In this document: positions 33,944 through 42,117 of the stretch, one piece after another
Layout of the letters: the number at the start of each line of letters is the position of its first letter
How positions within the stretch are numbered: position 1 is the first letter of the stretch
Assembly: GCF_000158475.2 (NCBI RefSeq)
Contig: NZ_KI392031.1
Coordinates: forward strand, 993,786-1,057,785
Origin: Oxalobacter paraformigenes
GTDB lineage: Bacteria > Pseudomonadota > Gammaproteobacteria > Burkholderiales > Burkholderiaceae_D
Reading direction: 5' to 3'
Length of the DNA stretch: 64,000 nt
Translations under genes and position numbers: made by a program
Notes under the pieces: model-generated
Told to the model about the DNA's origin: nothing
Database searches by the model: none
The model's input: the letters and a program-made list of their open reading frames with translations, nothing else

Positions 33944-35326
33944 ATGCCTGATTCACCCGAACTTCTTTTGCCTGCCGGTTCCCTCGAAAAAATGCGGGCC
34001 GCCTACGATTTCGGCGCCGATGCCGTGTATGCGGGGCAGCCTCGTTACAGCCTGCGTGCCAGAAACAACGCGTTTTCCACGCTTGACGCCCTGAAAGAGG
34101 GTATCGACGAAGCGCACCGGCGCGGCAAAAAGTTCTACGTCGCCAGCAACATCTACGCCCACAACGCCAAGCTGAAAACCTATCTGGCCGACATGGCCCC
34201 CGTTATCGACATGAAACCGGACGCGCTGATTATGGCCGATCCCGGCCTGATCATGCTGGTTCGCGACCGCTGGCCCGAGGTTCCCGTCCATCTGTCGGTA
34301 CAGGCCAACGCCATCAACTGGGCTGACGTCAAATTCTGGCAGCGGATGGGGCTCATGCGCGTCATCCTTTCGCGCGAACTGTCGCTGGACGAAATCGCGG
34401 AAATCCGCCAGCGCTGTCCGGACATGGAACTGGAAGTCTTCGTGCACGGGGCGCTTTGCGTCGCCTATTCGGGCCGGTGCCTGCTGTCGGGTTACTTCAA
34501 CCACCGCGACTCCAATCAGGGCACCTGCACCAATTCCTGCCGCTGGAACTACAAAATCGCCAATGCCGCGGAAGACGCCACCGGCGACATTCTCCCGCTC
34601 GACATGGCGCAAATCATGGCAGCCCCAGAAATACCGCCTTCCGCACTGGGCGAGATGCCGCGGCATCCGGCCGCCGAGAGAGTCTATCTGATCGAGGAGG
34701 GCAAGCGGCCGGGCCAGCTCTTGCCGATTATGGAAGACGAACACGGCACCTACATCATGAATTCGAAAGATTTGCGCGCGATCGAGCACATCGGACGGCT
34801 GGTCGAAATCGGCGTCGATTCTCTCAAAATCGAGGGGCGTACCAAATCCGTTTATTATGTCGTCCGTACCGCACAGGCTTACCGTCAGGCCATCGACGAC
34901 GCCGTGGCCGGCCGGCCGTTCGACACCCGTCTTTTAGGGGCGCTTCAGGGGCTTGCCAACCGGGGCTATACCGACGGTTTCTACAAACGCCACCACACGC
35001 AGGAATACCAGAATTACCTTTCCGGCGCTTCCGAACTGCACAACAGCCATTACGTCGGCGACGTGGTTTCCGCGGAAAACGGCTGGGCAACCGTTCTCGT
35101 CAAAAACCGTTTTTCGGTCGGCGATACACTGGAAATTTTCCATCCGGCAGGCAACACGGTCGTTTCGCTGGAAAAAATGACAAACGAGGAAGGGGAAACC
35201 GTGACCGTCGCCCCGGGAAGCGGGCATCGCGTCCGTATTCCGCTCAAAGCGCGTTACAATGGCGCCTTCATCGCCCGCCGCCTGTCCGGTGGCACATCGG
35301 GAGAAAACGGAAAAGATTCACCATGA
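33944..35326 (+). CDS. trhP: U32-family tRNA hydroxylation protein TrhP (YegQ-like)
   Basis: The 460-residue U32 protein matches TrhP/YegQ in length. TrhP-type enzymes help form 5-hydroxyuridine at the wobble position of tRNAs. It starts PELLLPAGSLEKMRAAYDFG and contains the U32 signature E-V-F-V-H-G-A-L-C-V-A-Y-S-G-R-C-L-L-S. Further cysteines lie in QGTCTNSCRW, and together they would hold an Fe-S cluster. The later segment LKIEGRTKSVYYVVRTAQAY is also typical. The start at 33944 gives the natural N-terminus (MPDSPELLLPAGS); longer in-frame versions to 33725 are not supported. Its stop overlaps dnaQ as ATGA. Confidence 0.9.
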   Translation: MPDSPELLLPAGSLEKMRAAYDFGADAVYAGQPRYSLRARNNAFSTLDALKEGIDEAHRRGKKFYVASNIYAHNAKLKTYLADMAPVIDMKPDALIMADPGLIMLVRDRWPEVPVHLSVQANAINWADVKFWQRMGLMRVILSRELSLDEIAEIRQRCPDMELEVFVHGALCVAYSGRCLLSGYFNHRDSNQGTCTNSCRWNYKIANAAEDATGDILPLDMAQIMAAPEIPPSALGEMPRHPAAERVYLIEEGKRPGQLLPIMEDEHGTYIMNSKDLRAIEHIGRLVEIGVDSLKIEGRTKSVYYVVRTAQAYRQAIDDAVAGRPFDTRLLGALQGLANRGYTDGFYKRHHTQEYQNYLSGASELHNSHYVGDVVSAENGWATVLVKNRFSVGDTLEIFHPAGNTVVSLEKMTNEEGETVTVAPGSGHRVRIPLKARYNGAFIARRLSGGTSGENGKDSP

Positions 35327-36069
35327 GACAAATCGTACTCGATACCGAAACAACCGGCCTGTACGCCAACGATGGCGACCGGATCATTGAAATCGGTTGC
35401 GTGGAAGTGTTGAACCGCCGCGTGACCGACCACCATTTCCATCAATACATCAACCCGGAACGCGACTCGCACCCGGACGCGCTGGCTGTTCACGGCCTGA
35501 CGACGGAATTTCTGTCTGACAAACCGAAATTCGCCGAAATCGCGCAGGCTTTCTGCGATTTCATCAAGGGTGCCGAACTCGTCATCCACAACGCCCCGTT
35601 CGACGTGGGTTTCCTGAATGCCGAACTGGCACGGCTTAATCTGCCGCCTGTCGAGGAACTGGCTTCCTGCATTACGGACAGCCTCCTTAAAGCCCGGGAC
35701 ATGTTTCCGGGCCGGCGCAATTCACTGGATGCGCTCTGCGAACGCTTTGAAATCGACAATACGCACCGGACACTGCACGGGGCCTTGCTTGACGCCGAAC
35801 TGCTGGCCGAAGTGTATCTGGCCATGACGCGCGGGCAGGAAACGCTGGAAATCGAAAAACTGACCCTGTCGGCCGCCGAAGAAGAAGCCCGGAAAAACCA
35901 TCCGCTGTCGTCCTTGCGCATACTGGTTCTCGCGCCGACCGAGGAAGAACTGCAAAAGCACGAAGAAGTGCTGGACGACATTGAAAAGGGAAACAAGGGC
36001 GCTCCCTGCGTCTGGCGCATGGAAGCCGTTGCCGGAACCGGGGCGTCGGAAATGAAAGAAGCGTCGTAA
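35323..36069 (+). CDS. dnaQ: DNA polymerase III epsilon subunit (3'-5' proofreading exonuclease)
   Basis: The 248-residue DEDDh exonuclease has all active-site motifs: LDTETTG with Asp7 and Glu9 (Exo I), HNAPFDVGFLN (Exo II) and H-G-A-L-L-D-A-E-L-L (Exo III). A C-terminal region of about 65 residues would bind the alpha subunit DnaE. RNase HI (rnhA), which often neighbours dnaQ, is not adjacent. Instead the gene is translationally coupled to trhP, which is less usual. Confidence 0.93.
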   Translation: MRQIVLDTETTGLYANDGDRIIEIGCVEVLNRRVTDHHFHQYINPERDSHPDALAVHGLTTEFLSDKPKFAEIAQAFCDFIKGAELVIHNAPFDVGFLNAELARLNLPPVEELASCITDSLLKARDMFPGRRNSLDALCERFEIDNTHRTLHGALLDAELLAEVYLAMTRGQETLEIEKLTLSAAEEEARKNHPLSSLRILVLAPTEEELQKHEEVLDDIEKGNKGAPCVWRMEAVAGTGASEMKEAS

Positions 36070-36081
36070 ACGCGGAAAAAA

Positions 36082-36519
36082 TCAGGCGTCCGCTTTAACG
36101 GCCCGGCGCAAAAGCGCTCTCAGGTTGACGTCCTTTTGCCAGCAGACATGTTCTTCGTTTAGAAAAGCCAGCCGCTTCATTTCGCTGACTTCGGTATCGA
36201 GCTGGCTTTTCAAAAGCCGCTCGGCCACGCCCGCATCCGGATGGATGCAGCCGAAAAAATTGACGATATCGCCATACTGGATCAGGAGACTGGGAAAGTT
36301 CTCGACATCCAGATCGCCGAGCAGATCGGCATGATCTTCAATATCGATCCATAAAAACACAATGTCGGCATATTTTTCCGCCAGCGCCTCGAACGTCGGC
36401 CGCCACCCGCGACAGGCCCCGCACCAGTGCGCGCAAAAACACGCGACGATCCATGAATTTTCCGACAGGGTCGCATCCAGAAGGGGATAGTCCGGTTCTT
36501 TTAGCTGGATAAAAGGCAT
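36082..36519 (-). CDS. Thioredoxin-family protein
   Basis: The 145-residue cytoplasmic thioredoxin-fold protein has active site WCGAC (Cys33, Cys36) in place of the usual WCGPC. The cis-proline region is ENFPSLLIQYGD. The C-terminal extension of about 40 residues beyond the fold (S-E-M-K-R-L-A-F-L then LRALLRRAVK) is charged and helical. The A-for-P change in the active site tends to shift redox potential, so it may be a specialised reductase. No signal peptide is present. It is convergent with dnaQ, 12 bases apart. Confidence 0.87.
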   Translation of the reverse strand: MPFIQLKEPDYPLLDATLSENSWIVACFCAHWCGACRGWRPTFEALAEKYADIVFLWIDIEDHADLLGDLDVENFPSLLIQYGDIVNFFGCIHPDAGVAERLLKSQLDTEVSEMKRLAFLNEEHVCWQKDVNLRALLRRAVKADA

Positions 36520-36681
36520 AGTGGCAATCGAAACGATAAGGCGATAAACTCGGGGAAGCTATTTTAACGCAAGCCTGACGGCAAATATACTGTTTCGGCA
36601 TGCCGCAAGCTTGTCCTGCCGCAAACAGGGACACCCGTACAGGACGCGCCCGACAGACATTCAAGGCGGAGAACAAACATC

Positions 36682-37578
36682 GTGAACAGGACTTCCTATC
36701 GCGGGCGATTCGCGCCTTCGCCGACAGGCGAACTGCATTTCGGCTCGTTAATCGCCGCGGTCGGCAGCTATCTGGACGCCAAAGCGAACGGCGGCGAATG
36801 GATCGTCCGTATCGAAGACGTCGATATCACCCGGTGCCGTCCCGAATATGAAACGTCCATTCTGCAAACGCTGGAGGCTTTCGGTTTCGAGTGGGACGGC
36901 CCCGTCTTCCGCCAGTCCGGACGGAGAGAATATTACCGGGACGTGTTCGAATCGCTCAAAAAGAAAGGATTCGTCTATGGATGCGCATGCACCCGGAAAG
37001 AAATCGCCGACTTCGCCTCCGGCATCGACGGCGCGCCCGTTTATCCGGGTACCTGCCGCAACGGCCTGCCGCCGGGGAAAACGGCCCGGGCCTGGCGGCT
37101 CAGGGTTCCCGACCGGGTCATTGCGTTTGACGACGCCATCCAGGGCCATCAGTCCCAGAACCTTGAAAAAGATGTGGGCGACTTCATCCTGCTGCGCACC
37201 GACGGTCTTTTCGCCTATCAGCTGGCCGTGGCGGCAGACGACATCGCGCAGGAAATCAGCCATGTCGTGCGCGGCGCCGACCTGCTGGCGTCCACGCCCC
37301 GCCAGATCTGGCTTTACGAATGTCTCGGCGAAAAAGCCCCGGCTTACGCCCATCTGCCGCTGGCGGTCAATGAGGCAGGCGAAAAACTGTCGAAACAGAC
37401 CCGCGCAAAACCGATCCGGACAAATGATCCGGCCGTTCCTCTCAGAGCAGCCCTGCGTTTTCTCAATCTTCATCCTGATAAAACGGGGAGTTCCCTGCAC
37501 GATTTGTGGAACTGGGCGATAATGAACTGGTCAGTTGAAAACGTCCCCCGAAAACAGACAATAAAAAGTCCGATTTAA
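36682..37578 (+). CDS. gluQ: Glutamyl-Q tRNA(Asp) synthetase
   Basis: The 298-residue truncated glutamyl-tRNA synthetase paralogue lacks the anticodon-binding domain. It activates glutamate and attaches it to queuosine 34 of tRNA(Asp). The class I signature is RFAPSPTGELHFGSLIAA, and the second signature is EKLSKQT. The zinc site is formed by C-A-C in YGCACTRKE together with Y-P-G-T-C. The start is a GTG at 36682; GGCGGAG lies upstream at a rather long spacing. It stands alone, 103 bases from a tandem CoA-binding pair. Confidence 0.92.
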   Translation: MNRTSYRGRFAPSPTGELHFGSLIAAVGSYLDAKANGGEWIVRIEDVDITRCRPEYETSILQTLEAFGFEWDGPVFRQSGRREYYRDVFESLKKKGFVYGCACTRKEIADFASGIDGAPVYPGTCRNGLPPGKTARAWRLRVPDRVIAFDDAIQGHQSQNLEKDVGDFILLRTDGLFAYQLAVAADDIAQEISHVVRGADLLASTPRQIWLYECLGEKAPAYAHLPLAVNEAGEKLSKQTRAKPIRTNDPAVPLRAALRFLNLHPDKTGSSLHDLWNWAIMNWSVENVPRKQTIKSPI

Positions 37579-37596
37579 ACAAACAGGAGAACAGAC

Positions 37597-38010
37597 ATGA
37601 TAGTGAAAGATGAAAAAGGCATCCGGGAAATTCTGCAAAACAACCACGTTGTCGCCATTGTCGGCTATTCCGCCAACGAAGAAAAAGGCGCGCACTACGT
37701 CCCCAAATTCCTGAAAGAACACGGTTACCAGATCGTTCCGGTCAATCCGACGGTCACCGAAGGGCTTGGCGAAAAAGCTTACCCTTCCTTAAAGGATATC
37801 CCTTTTCCCGTCGATATCGTCGATTGCTTCCGCCGGCCGGACGCCATGCCGGAAATCGCCCGTGAAGCGGTCGAAATCGGTGCCAAAGTCCTCTGGATGC
37901 AAAAAGGCATCGAAAGCGCGGAAGCCGCGAAAATCGCCTCCGACGCCGGTCTGAAAGTCGTCTCGGATCGTTGCATGCTGGAACAGTACACCGAACTGTT
38001 CCTGAAATAA
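37597..38010 (+). CDS. CoA-binding (YccU-like) protein, first copy
   Basis: The 137-residue protein is a single Rossmann-like CoA-binding domain of the YccU type: HVVAIVGYSANEEKGAHYVP near the N-terminus, then VPVNPTVTEGLGEKAYPSL, VDIVDCFRRPDA and GAKVLWMQKGIES. This fold is shared with the N-terminal part of succinyl-CoA synthetase alpha, but no ligase parts are present and the role is unknown. AGGAGAACAG precedes the ATG. A terminator and a close paralogue follow. Confidence 0.87.
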   Translation: MIVKDEKGIREILQNNHVVAIVGYSANEEKGAHYVPKFLKEHGYQIVPVNPTVTEGLGEKAYPSLKDIPFPVDIVDCFRRPDAMPEIAREAVEIGAKVLWMQKGIESAEAAKIASDAGLKVVSDRCMLEQYTELFLK

Positions 38011-38020
38011 GGCCTTTTCC

Positions 38021-38063
38021 AAAGCCGCTGTCCCTTTCCGCAAGGCAGGGGACGGCTTTTTTT
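38021..38063 (+). terminator. Rho-independent terminator after the first YccU-like gene
   Basis: AAAGCCG at 38021-38027 pairs with CGGCTTT at 38053-38059, and the GTCCC/GGGGAC segments extend the stem past a 2-base bulge. Seven T follow from 38057 to 38063. It lies ten bases after the stop codon. Confidence 0.8.
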
Positions 38064-38199
38064 GCATGACGCCTTTTCCCCGCCAGACCTTGCCGGTTTC
38101 AGCGGCCTTTCTAGACAAATATCATCTGCCATGCCGGCAATCCGGCCCAGAATGGAACGTCACCCTTTTCCTTTCAAAACCGCACAGAAGGAGACCGCC

Positions 38200-38613
38200 A
38201 TGCTCGTAAACGATCCCGAAGGCATCAAAAAAATACTGGAAGAAACCAAAACCATCGCTGTTGTCGGCTTTTCCGACGACCCGGGAAAAGCCGGCTATTT
38301 TGTACCCGAACATCTGCAAGGGGTAGGGTACCGCATCATTCCGGTCAATCCGAACCTGACCGAAGGGCTGGGAGAAAAATGCTATCCGTCGCTTCTGGAT
38401 ATCCCGAAAGACATACAGGTCGATATGGTGGACTGTTTCCGCCGCGCGGAATTCATCCCCGAAATCGCCCGGCAGGCTGTTGCCATCGGCGCCAAAGTGC
38501 TGTGGATGCAAAAAGGCATCACCAGTGAAGAAGGCGCGAAAATCGCCTCCGACGCGGGTCTGAAAGTCGTCCAGAGCCTGTGCGCCATGAAAGAGCACAA
38601 TCTGCTTTTTTAA
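38200..38613 (+). CDS. CoA-binding (YccU-like) protein, second copy
   Basis: The 137-residue paralogue of the previous gene is the same length, with TIAVVGFSDDPGKAGYFVPE, VPVNPNLTEGLGEKCYPSL, VDMVDCFRRAEF and GAKVLWMQKGITS. The pair is easily aligned end to end; the C-terminal tails differ (MLEQYTELFLK against AMKEHNLLF). AAGGAGACC precedes the start at 38200. The terminator between the copies means separate transcripts and perhaps different regulation. Confidence 0.87.
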   Translation: MLVNDPEGIKKILEETKTIAVVGFSDDPGKAGYFVPEHLQGVGYRIIPVNPNLTEGLGEKCYPSLLDIPKDIQVDMVDCFRRAEFIPEIARQAVAIGAKVLWMQKGITSEEGAKIASDAGLKVVQSLCAMKEHNLLF

Positions 38614-38622
38614 GCGGAAAAT

Positions 38623-38645
38623 CCGGCTTTTTGAAAAAAAGCCGG
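38623..38645 (+). terminator. Hairpin after the second YccU-like gene
   Basis: CCGGCTTTTT and AAAAAGCCGG form a perfect 10-bp stem with loop GAA, nine bases after the stop. There is no downstream U-run outside the stem, so termination strength is uncertain. Confidence 0.55.
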
Positions 38646-38739
38646 CATTCCATACGCTCTTGAGAAAGACCGTTTTGCCAGGAAACATCGCCGAAAATCA
38701 GCCGGAATTCCGATCGCGTTGCCAAGCCCGATAGTGATA

Positions 38740-38784
38740 AAAAGGATTATAAAAACCTTTTATTTAATTGAAAATCAAATAAAA
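38740..38784. promoter_or_regulatory. Two overlapping AT-rich dyads upstream of marR (candidate operators)
   Basis: AAAAGG-N10-CCTTTT (38740-38761) and TTTTATTT-N11-AAATAAAA (38758-38784) are both perfect inverted repeats and overlap by four bases. They lie in an AT-rich island 165-210 bases before the MarR gene. MarR proteins typically bind such pseudopalindromes over their own promoters. The rest of the 336-bp gap (38614-38949) shows nothing else. Confidence 0.45.
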
Positions 38785-38949
38785 ATTTACAAAATCCTCT
38801 TTTTTGCCATTCAGGCAGCCATCTGAAAGCTGGCGTTTTTTCCGCTTCCTGACAAATCAGGTTTTCCGGAAAACCGCTTGCCGTTTAATCTGATTTCGGA
38901 TAATCTCGTTTCGTACTTCTTAAATAAAGGTCCATCGACAAACGACAGG

Positions 38950-39390
38950 ATGATTACCGACGAAATCTTCTATCGCCATTTCACGCTGGCACAGCAGGAA
39001 AACCGCATTTACGGCGAATGGTGCAAAAAACGCGGCATTCCCTATCCCTGGCTTTTGATACTGGACATGCTGCTGCGCCCGGAAAATGGAGTCGAACCCG
39101 CCATGCTTTCCGACGCGCTTTCCATTCCCCGCCAGACGGTGACCAGTCTTTTGGACCAGCTCGAGAAAAACGGCCTGATCCGCCGGGAGCCCCATCCGGC
39201 CGACCGCCGCCGGATCAGGCTGTTTCTGACGGAAAAAGGGCAGGGCACGATCACCGCCATCCTGAAAGAACTGTCCGTTCATGAAAACGCGGTGATCGAC
39301 GAAATCTCCCGCGAGGAAATGGCGACTTTCAACCGCATTTATTCGACAATGGTCGAAAAACTGCAAAAGAGGCTGATTGATGGCAACTGA
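38950..39390 (+). CDS. MarR-family transcriptional regulator
   Basis: The 146-residue winged-helix regulator has the DNA-binding core LSDALSIPRQTVTSLLDQLE, then NGLIRREPHPADRRRIRLFL, whose D-R-R-x-x-x-L beta-wing signature is typical of MarR. The start chosen is the ATG at 38950; the frame is open back to 38878 through a TTG, without a ribosome binding site. It overlaps the downstream MFS gene by 11 bases, so it very probably controls that transporter together with itself. Confidence 0.87.
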   Translation: MITDEIFYRHFTLAQQENRIYGEWCKKRGIPYPWLLILDMLLRPENGVEPAMLSDALSIPRQTVTSLLDQLEKNGLIRREPHPADRRRIRLFLTEKGQGTITAILKELSVHENAVIDEISREEMATFNRIYSTMVEKLQKRLIDGN

Positions 39391-40564
39391 ACGCGTGACG
39401 CCGGAAACGGGTATAGACGTACCGCAAGCGACCGGCACGACAACCGGTCACGGACACGCCACCCGGTTCATCTTTCTGGCGCTGGGACTGGCGATTTCCG
39501 CCTGGGCCGTCCTCGTCCCCTACGCCAAGGCGCGCCTTGCCGTCGATGAAGCCATACTGGGCCTGCTGTTGCTCCTGATCGGCTCGGGAGCGCTCCTCTC
39601 CATGCCTTTCGCCGGATGGCTGACCGGCAAATTCGGCTGCCGCAAGACGCTGGTCGTTTCCACTACCGTTTTCATGCTCTCCCTGATCGCGCTGGCTTTC
39701 GTTTCCACACCCGCCTCATTCGGTATCGCGCTGTTCCTCTTCGGCGCGTCGTCCGGCGTGGTGGACGTGGCGATGAACATTCAGGCCATTCTGGTTGAAA
39801 AAGAACGCAACCGCAGCATGATGTCCGGCTTTCACGGCATGTACAGCGTCGGCGGTTTTTTCGGGGCCGTCATTCTTTCCGGACTCCTGAAAGCCGGGCT
39901 GTCGCCGCTGGCCGCCACCGCCTGTCTCGGCGTCACGCTGATCGTTTTGCTTGTCGCTTTTTTCGCCCGCTACCTGTTTCCCTACGGAAATCAGGGCAAG
40001 AGCCGCTCCTTTTTCGTGCTGCCCAAAGGCGGCATTCTTCTGCTGGGTATCTTGTGCTTTATCCTCTACATGGGTGACGGCGTCGTGCTCGACTGGGGCG
40101 CACTCTTCATGACGACGACCAAATCCGTCCCGCCCGATACGGCAGGCCTTGCCTTTGCCGTGTTTTCGGTCGCCATTTCCACCGGCCGCCTTTTCGGAGA
40201 CCGGCTCGCCGAATGGCTGGGTGTTACAAAACTCATGACGGGAAGCGGCCTCATTGCCGCGGCAGGGTTCGTTCTCGTCATGGCGGCATCCTCGACCGTC
40301 ACGGCTTTCGCCGGGTTCATTATCGTCGGACTGGGCGCCTCCAACCTCATCCCGATGCTGTTTTCCATCGCCTCGCGCCAGAAAATCATGCCCGTCAATC
40401 TGGCGATTTCATCCGTCACGACACTGGGCTATCTGGGCCTTCTGATCGGGCCGGCCATGATGGGCTTTATCGCCCACGCCACCAGCCTTTATGTCGTCTT
40501 CGGTATCGTGGCTGCCCTGATGATTTTCGTCAGCCTCGCCTCGCGCAAACTGCACGGCCTGTAA
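39380..40564 (+). CDS. MFS transporter (YbjJ-like), MarR-linked
   Basis: The 394-residue protein has about twelve membrane segments. The loop 2-3 motif is GWLTGKFGCRKTLV, the MFS G-x-L-x-x-x-x-G-x-R-x pattern with Cys-Arg-Lys. VDVAMNIQAILVEKERNRSMM followed by FHGMYSVGG resembles the YbjJ/fucose-permease-like branch. The N-terminus carries a short H-G-H tract before helix 1. The start at 39380 lies inside the MarR gene, with AGAGG upstream. The substrate is unknown; the MarR link suggests drug or small aromatic export. Confidence 0.85.
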   Translation: MATERVTPETGIDVPQATGTTTGHGHATRFIFLALGLAISAWAVLVPYAKARLAVDEAILGLLLLLIGSGALLSMPFAGWLTGKFGCRKTLVVSTTVFMLSLIALAFVSTPASFGIALFLFGASSGVVDVAMNIQAILVEKERNRSMMSGFHGMYSVGGFFGAVILSGLLKAGLSPLAATACLGVTLIVLLVAFFARYLFPYGNQGKSRSFFVLPKGGILLLGILCFILYMGDGVVLDWGALFMTTTKSVPPDTAGLAFAVFSVAISTGRLFGDRLAEWLGVTKLMTGSGLIAAAGFVLVMAASSTVTAFAGFIIVGLGASNLIPMLFSIASRQKIMPVNLAISSVTTLGYLGLLIGPAMMGFIAHATSLYVVFGIVAALMIFVSLASRKLHGL

Positions 40565-40582
40565 AACGGGGAAGGGACAGTC

Positions 40583-40635
40583 CTGTCCGGAAAAACAGGA
40601 AAACCTGTCTTTCCGGACGGCTTCTTCCTGTTTTT
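40583..40635 (+). terminator. Long hairpin terminator after the MFS gene
   Basis: CTGTCCGGAAA (40583-40593) pairs with TTTCCGGACGG (40610-40620) with one G-U, and the inner CAGG/CCTG pairs extend the stem past a one-base mismatch to a loop of AAAA. Five T at 40631-40635 follow at some distance. About 286 bp beyond it, up to tsaB, show no gene. Confidence 0.7.
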
Positions 40636-40921
40636 GGCTCCTGAAAAGCCTGTTCAGGGAGCCTCCGCCATCCGGAAAGCGGCCCGGACAGCCTGTGGCC
40701 TTGCGCTGTCATGTTCTTCTCCGACCCGTATAAAAACGGCGCTTTTCCACCCCTTCCTTTTCCGGTTTTCCGGTTTTTTCCGGCAAAGCTCCCCTTGCCG
40801 GTCAGACCGCCATCCGTACCGGCGAAACGGCAATGGAGGAGAGCGGGTAAAACCGGAACAGGCCGTAAAGAAGCAAGACCGGGATATTCGCCAGGCGGCT
40901 GCCCCGCGGTACAATATAGCC

Positions 40922-41620
40922 ATGTCTACGATAATTGCCATTGATACCTCATCCGATATCGCGTCCGTCGCGCTGATGCGCGGTGAAACGATCCATTCCG
41001 CTTCAAGCGAGGGTTTTTCCACCCATTCGCTTACCGCGCTGCCCATGTTGCAGGAATTGCTGAAAAAGGAAGGGCTGGCCATTTCCGATTGCGACGCGGT
41101 CGCTTTCGGCTGCGGCCCCGGTTCCTTCACCGGCCTCCGCACAGCCTGCGGCATCGTGCAGGGCCTCTCTTTCGGCCTGGCCATGCCGGTCGTGCCGGTG
41201 GTAACGCTTGAGGCGATGGCTGAAGCATGCCGTTTTCAAACCGGCGCAAGCGATGTGCTGGCCTTGCTGGACGCCCGCATGCATGAAGTTTACTGGGCAC
41301 AGTACCGGTATGAAAACGGAGAATGGACAACCGTTACCGAACCGCGTCTTACGGCAGCGTCCGGAGTGGCTCCAAAAGGAAATCCCGTTTTCTGCGGAAA
41401 TGGCCTGGCGGCCTATGCCGGCGAACTGGAGGCGGTTGCCGGCAAATCGCGGCAATACCCGGCCATTTACCCGCATGCCGAAGCGGTGGCAAGGCTGGCC
41501 AAAGCGCGCTTTGCGCGTGGGGAAACGGTCAGCGCCTCGCAAATCCAGCCGCTTTACCTGCGCAACAAGGTCGCCCTGAAAACGGCGGAACGTCTGGCCC
41601 TGAAGGAAAAAACGGCATGA
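40922..41620 (+). CDS. tsaB: tRNA threonylcarbamoyladenosine biosynthesis protein TsaB
   Basis: The 232-residue ASKHA-fold protein supports TsaD, TsaE and TsaC in forming t6A37 on ANN-decoding tRNAs. Typical segments are IIAIDTSSDIASVAL, then SLTALPMLQELL and GCGPGSFTGLRTACGIVQGL. The start at 40922 is the first ATG; the frame stays open upstream without similarity. The stop overlaps rimI as ATGA, the common tsaB-rimI pairing. Confidence 0.94.
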   Translation: MSTIIAIDTSSDIASVALMRGETIHSASSEGFSTHSLTALPMLQELLKKEGLAISDCDAVAFGCGPGSFTGLRTACGIVQGLSFGLAMPVVPVVTLEAMAEACRFQTGASDVLALLDARMHEVYWAQYRYENGEWTTVTEPRLTAASGVAPKGNPVFCGNGLAAYAGELEAVAGKSRQYPAIYPHAEAVARLAKARFARGETVSASQIQPLYLRNKVALKTAERLALKEKTA

Positions 41621-42117
41621 GCGCGGCAGAACGGACAGAAACAGGCCCTGTTTTCTCCGGCGAAGAGAGCGATGTCGAAATCTTCACCTTCGAGCCGATG
41701 CTCTTTAAGGATCTGCACGAAGTCTATTACATCGAGCAAAGCGTTTTTTCCTATCACTGGACTTATCCCAACTTCCAGAGTTCCGTTGCCGCAAACGATC
41801 AGGGCTGGGTACTGCGCAACGAGGCCGGAAAAATGCTCGGTTATTTCATCGCCATGGAAGCGGTCGATGAAATGCACCTGCTGAAAATCGCCGTGGCCGA
41901 AGCGTGGCAGGGGCAGGGATATGGCCGCATGCTGATGGAAAAAGCCATCGAAATCGCCCGCGAACAGGACATGCAATCCATGATTCTGGAAGTCCGTCCC
42001 ACCAATGAACCGGCCGTCGCCCTGTACAAAAACACCGGGTTCAAAACCATCGGCGTCCGAAAAGGGTATTATGTCGATACCAAAGAAGACGCTCTTGTCA
42101 TGAGGCTGGACTTATGA
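41617..42117 (+). CDS. rimI: Ribosomal-protein-alanine N-acetyltransferase RimI
   Basis: The 166-residue GNAT acetyltransferase acetylates the N-terminal Ala of ribosomal protein S18. The acetyl-CoA loop is W-Q-G-Q-G-Y-G-R-M-L-M, followed by ILEVRPTNEPAVALYKNTGF, which is diagnostic of RimI. The N-terminus is about 15 residues longer than usual. It overlaps tsaB by four bases and the uracil-DNA glycosylase gene by four, so the three form one transcript. Confidence 0.92.
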   Translation: MSAAERTETGPVFSGEESDVEIFTFEPMLFKDLHEVYYIEQSVFSYHWTYPNFQSSVAANDQGWVLRNEAGKMLGYFIAMEAVDEMHLLKIAVAEAWQGQGYGRMLMEKAIEIAREQDMQSMILEVRPTNEPAVALYKNTGFKTIGVRKGYYVDTKEDALVMRLDL

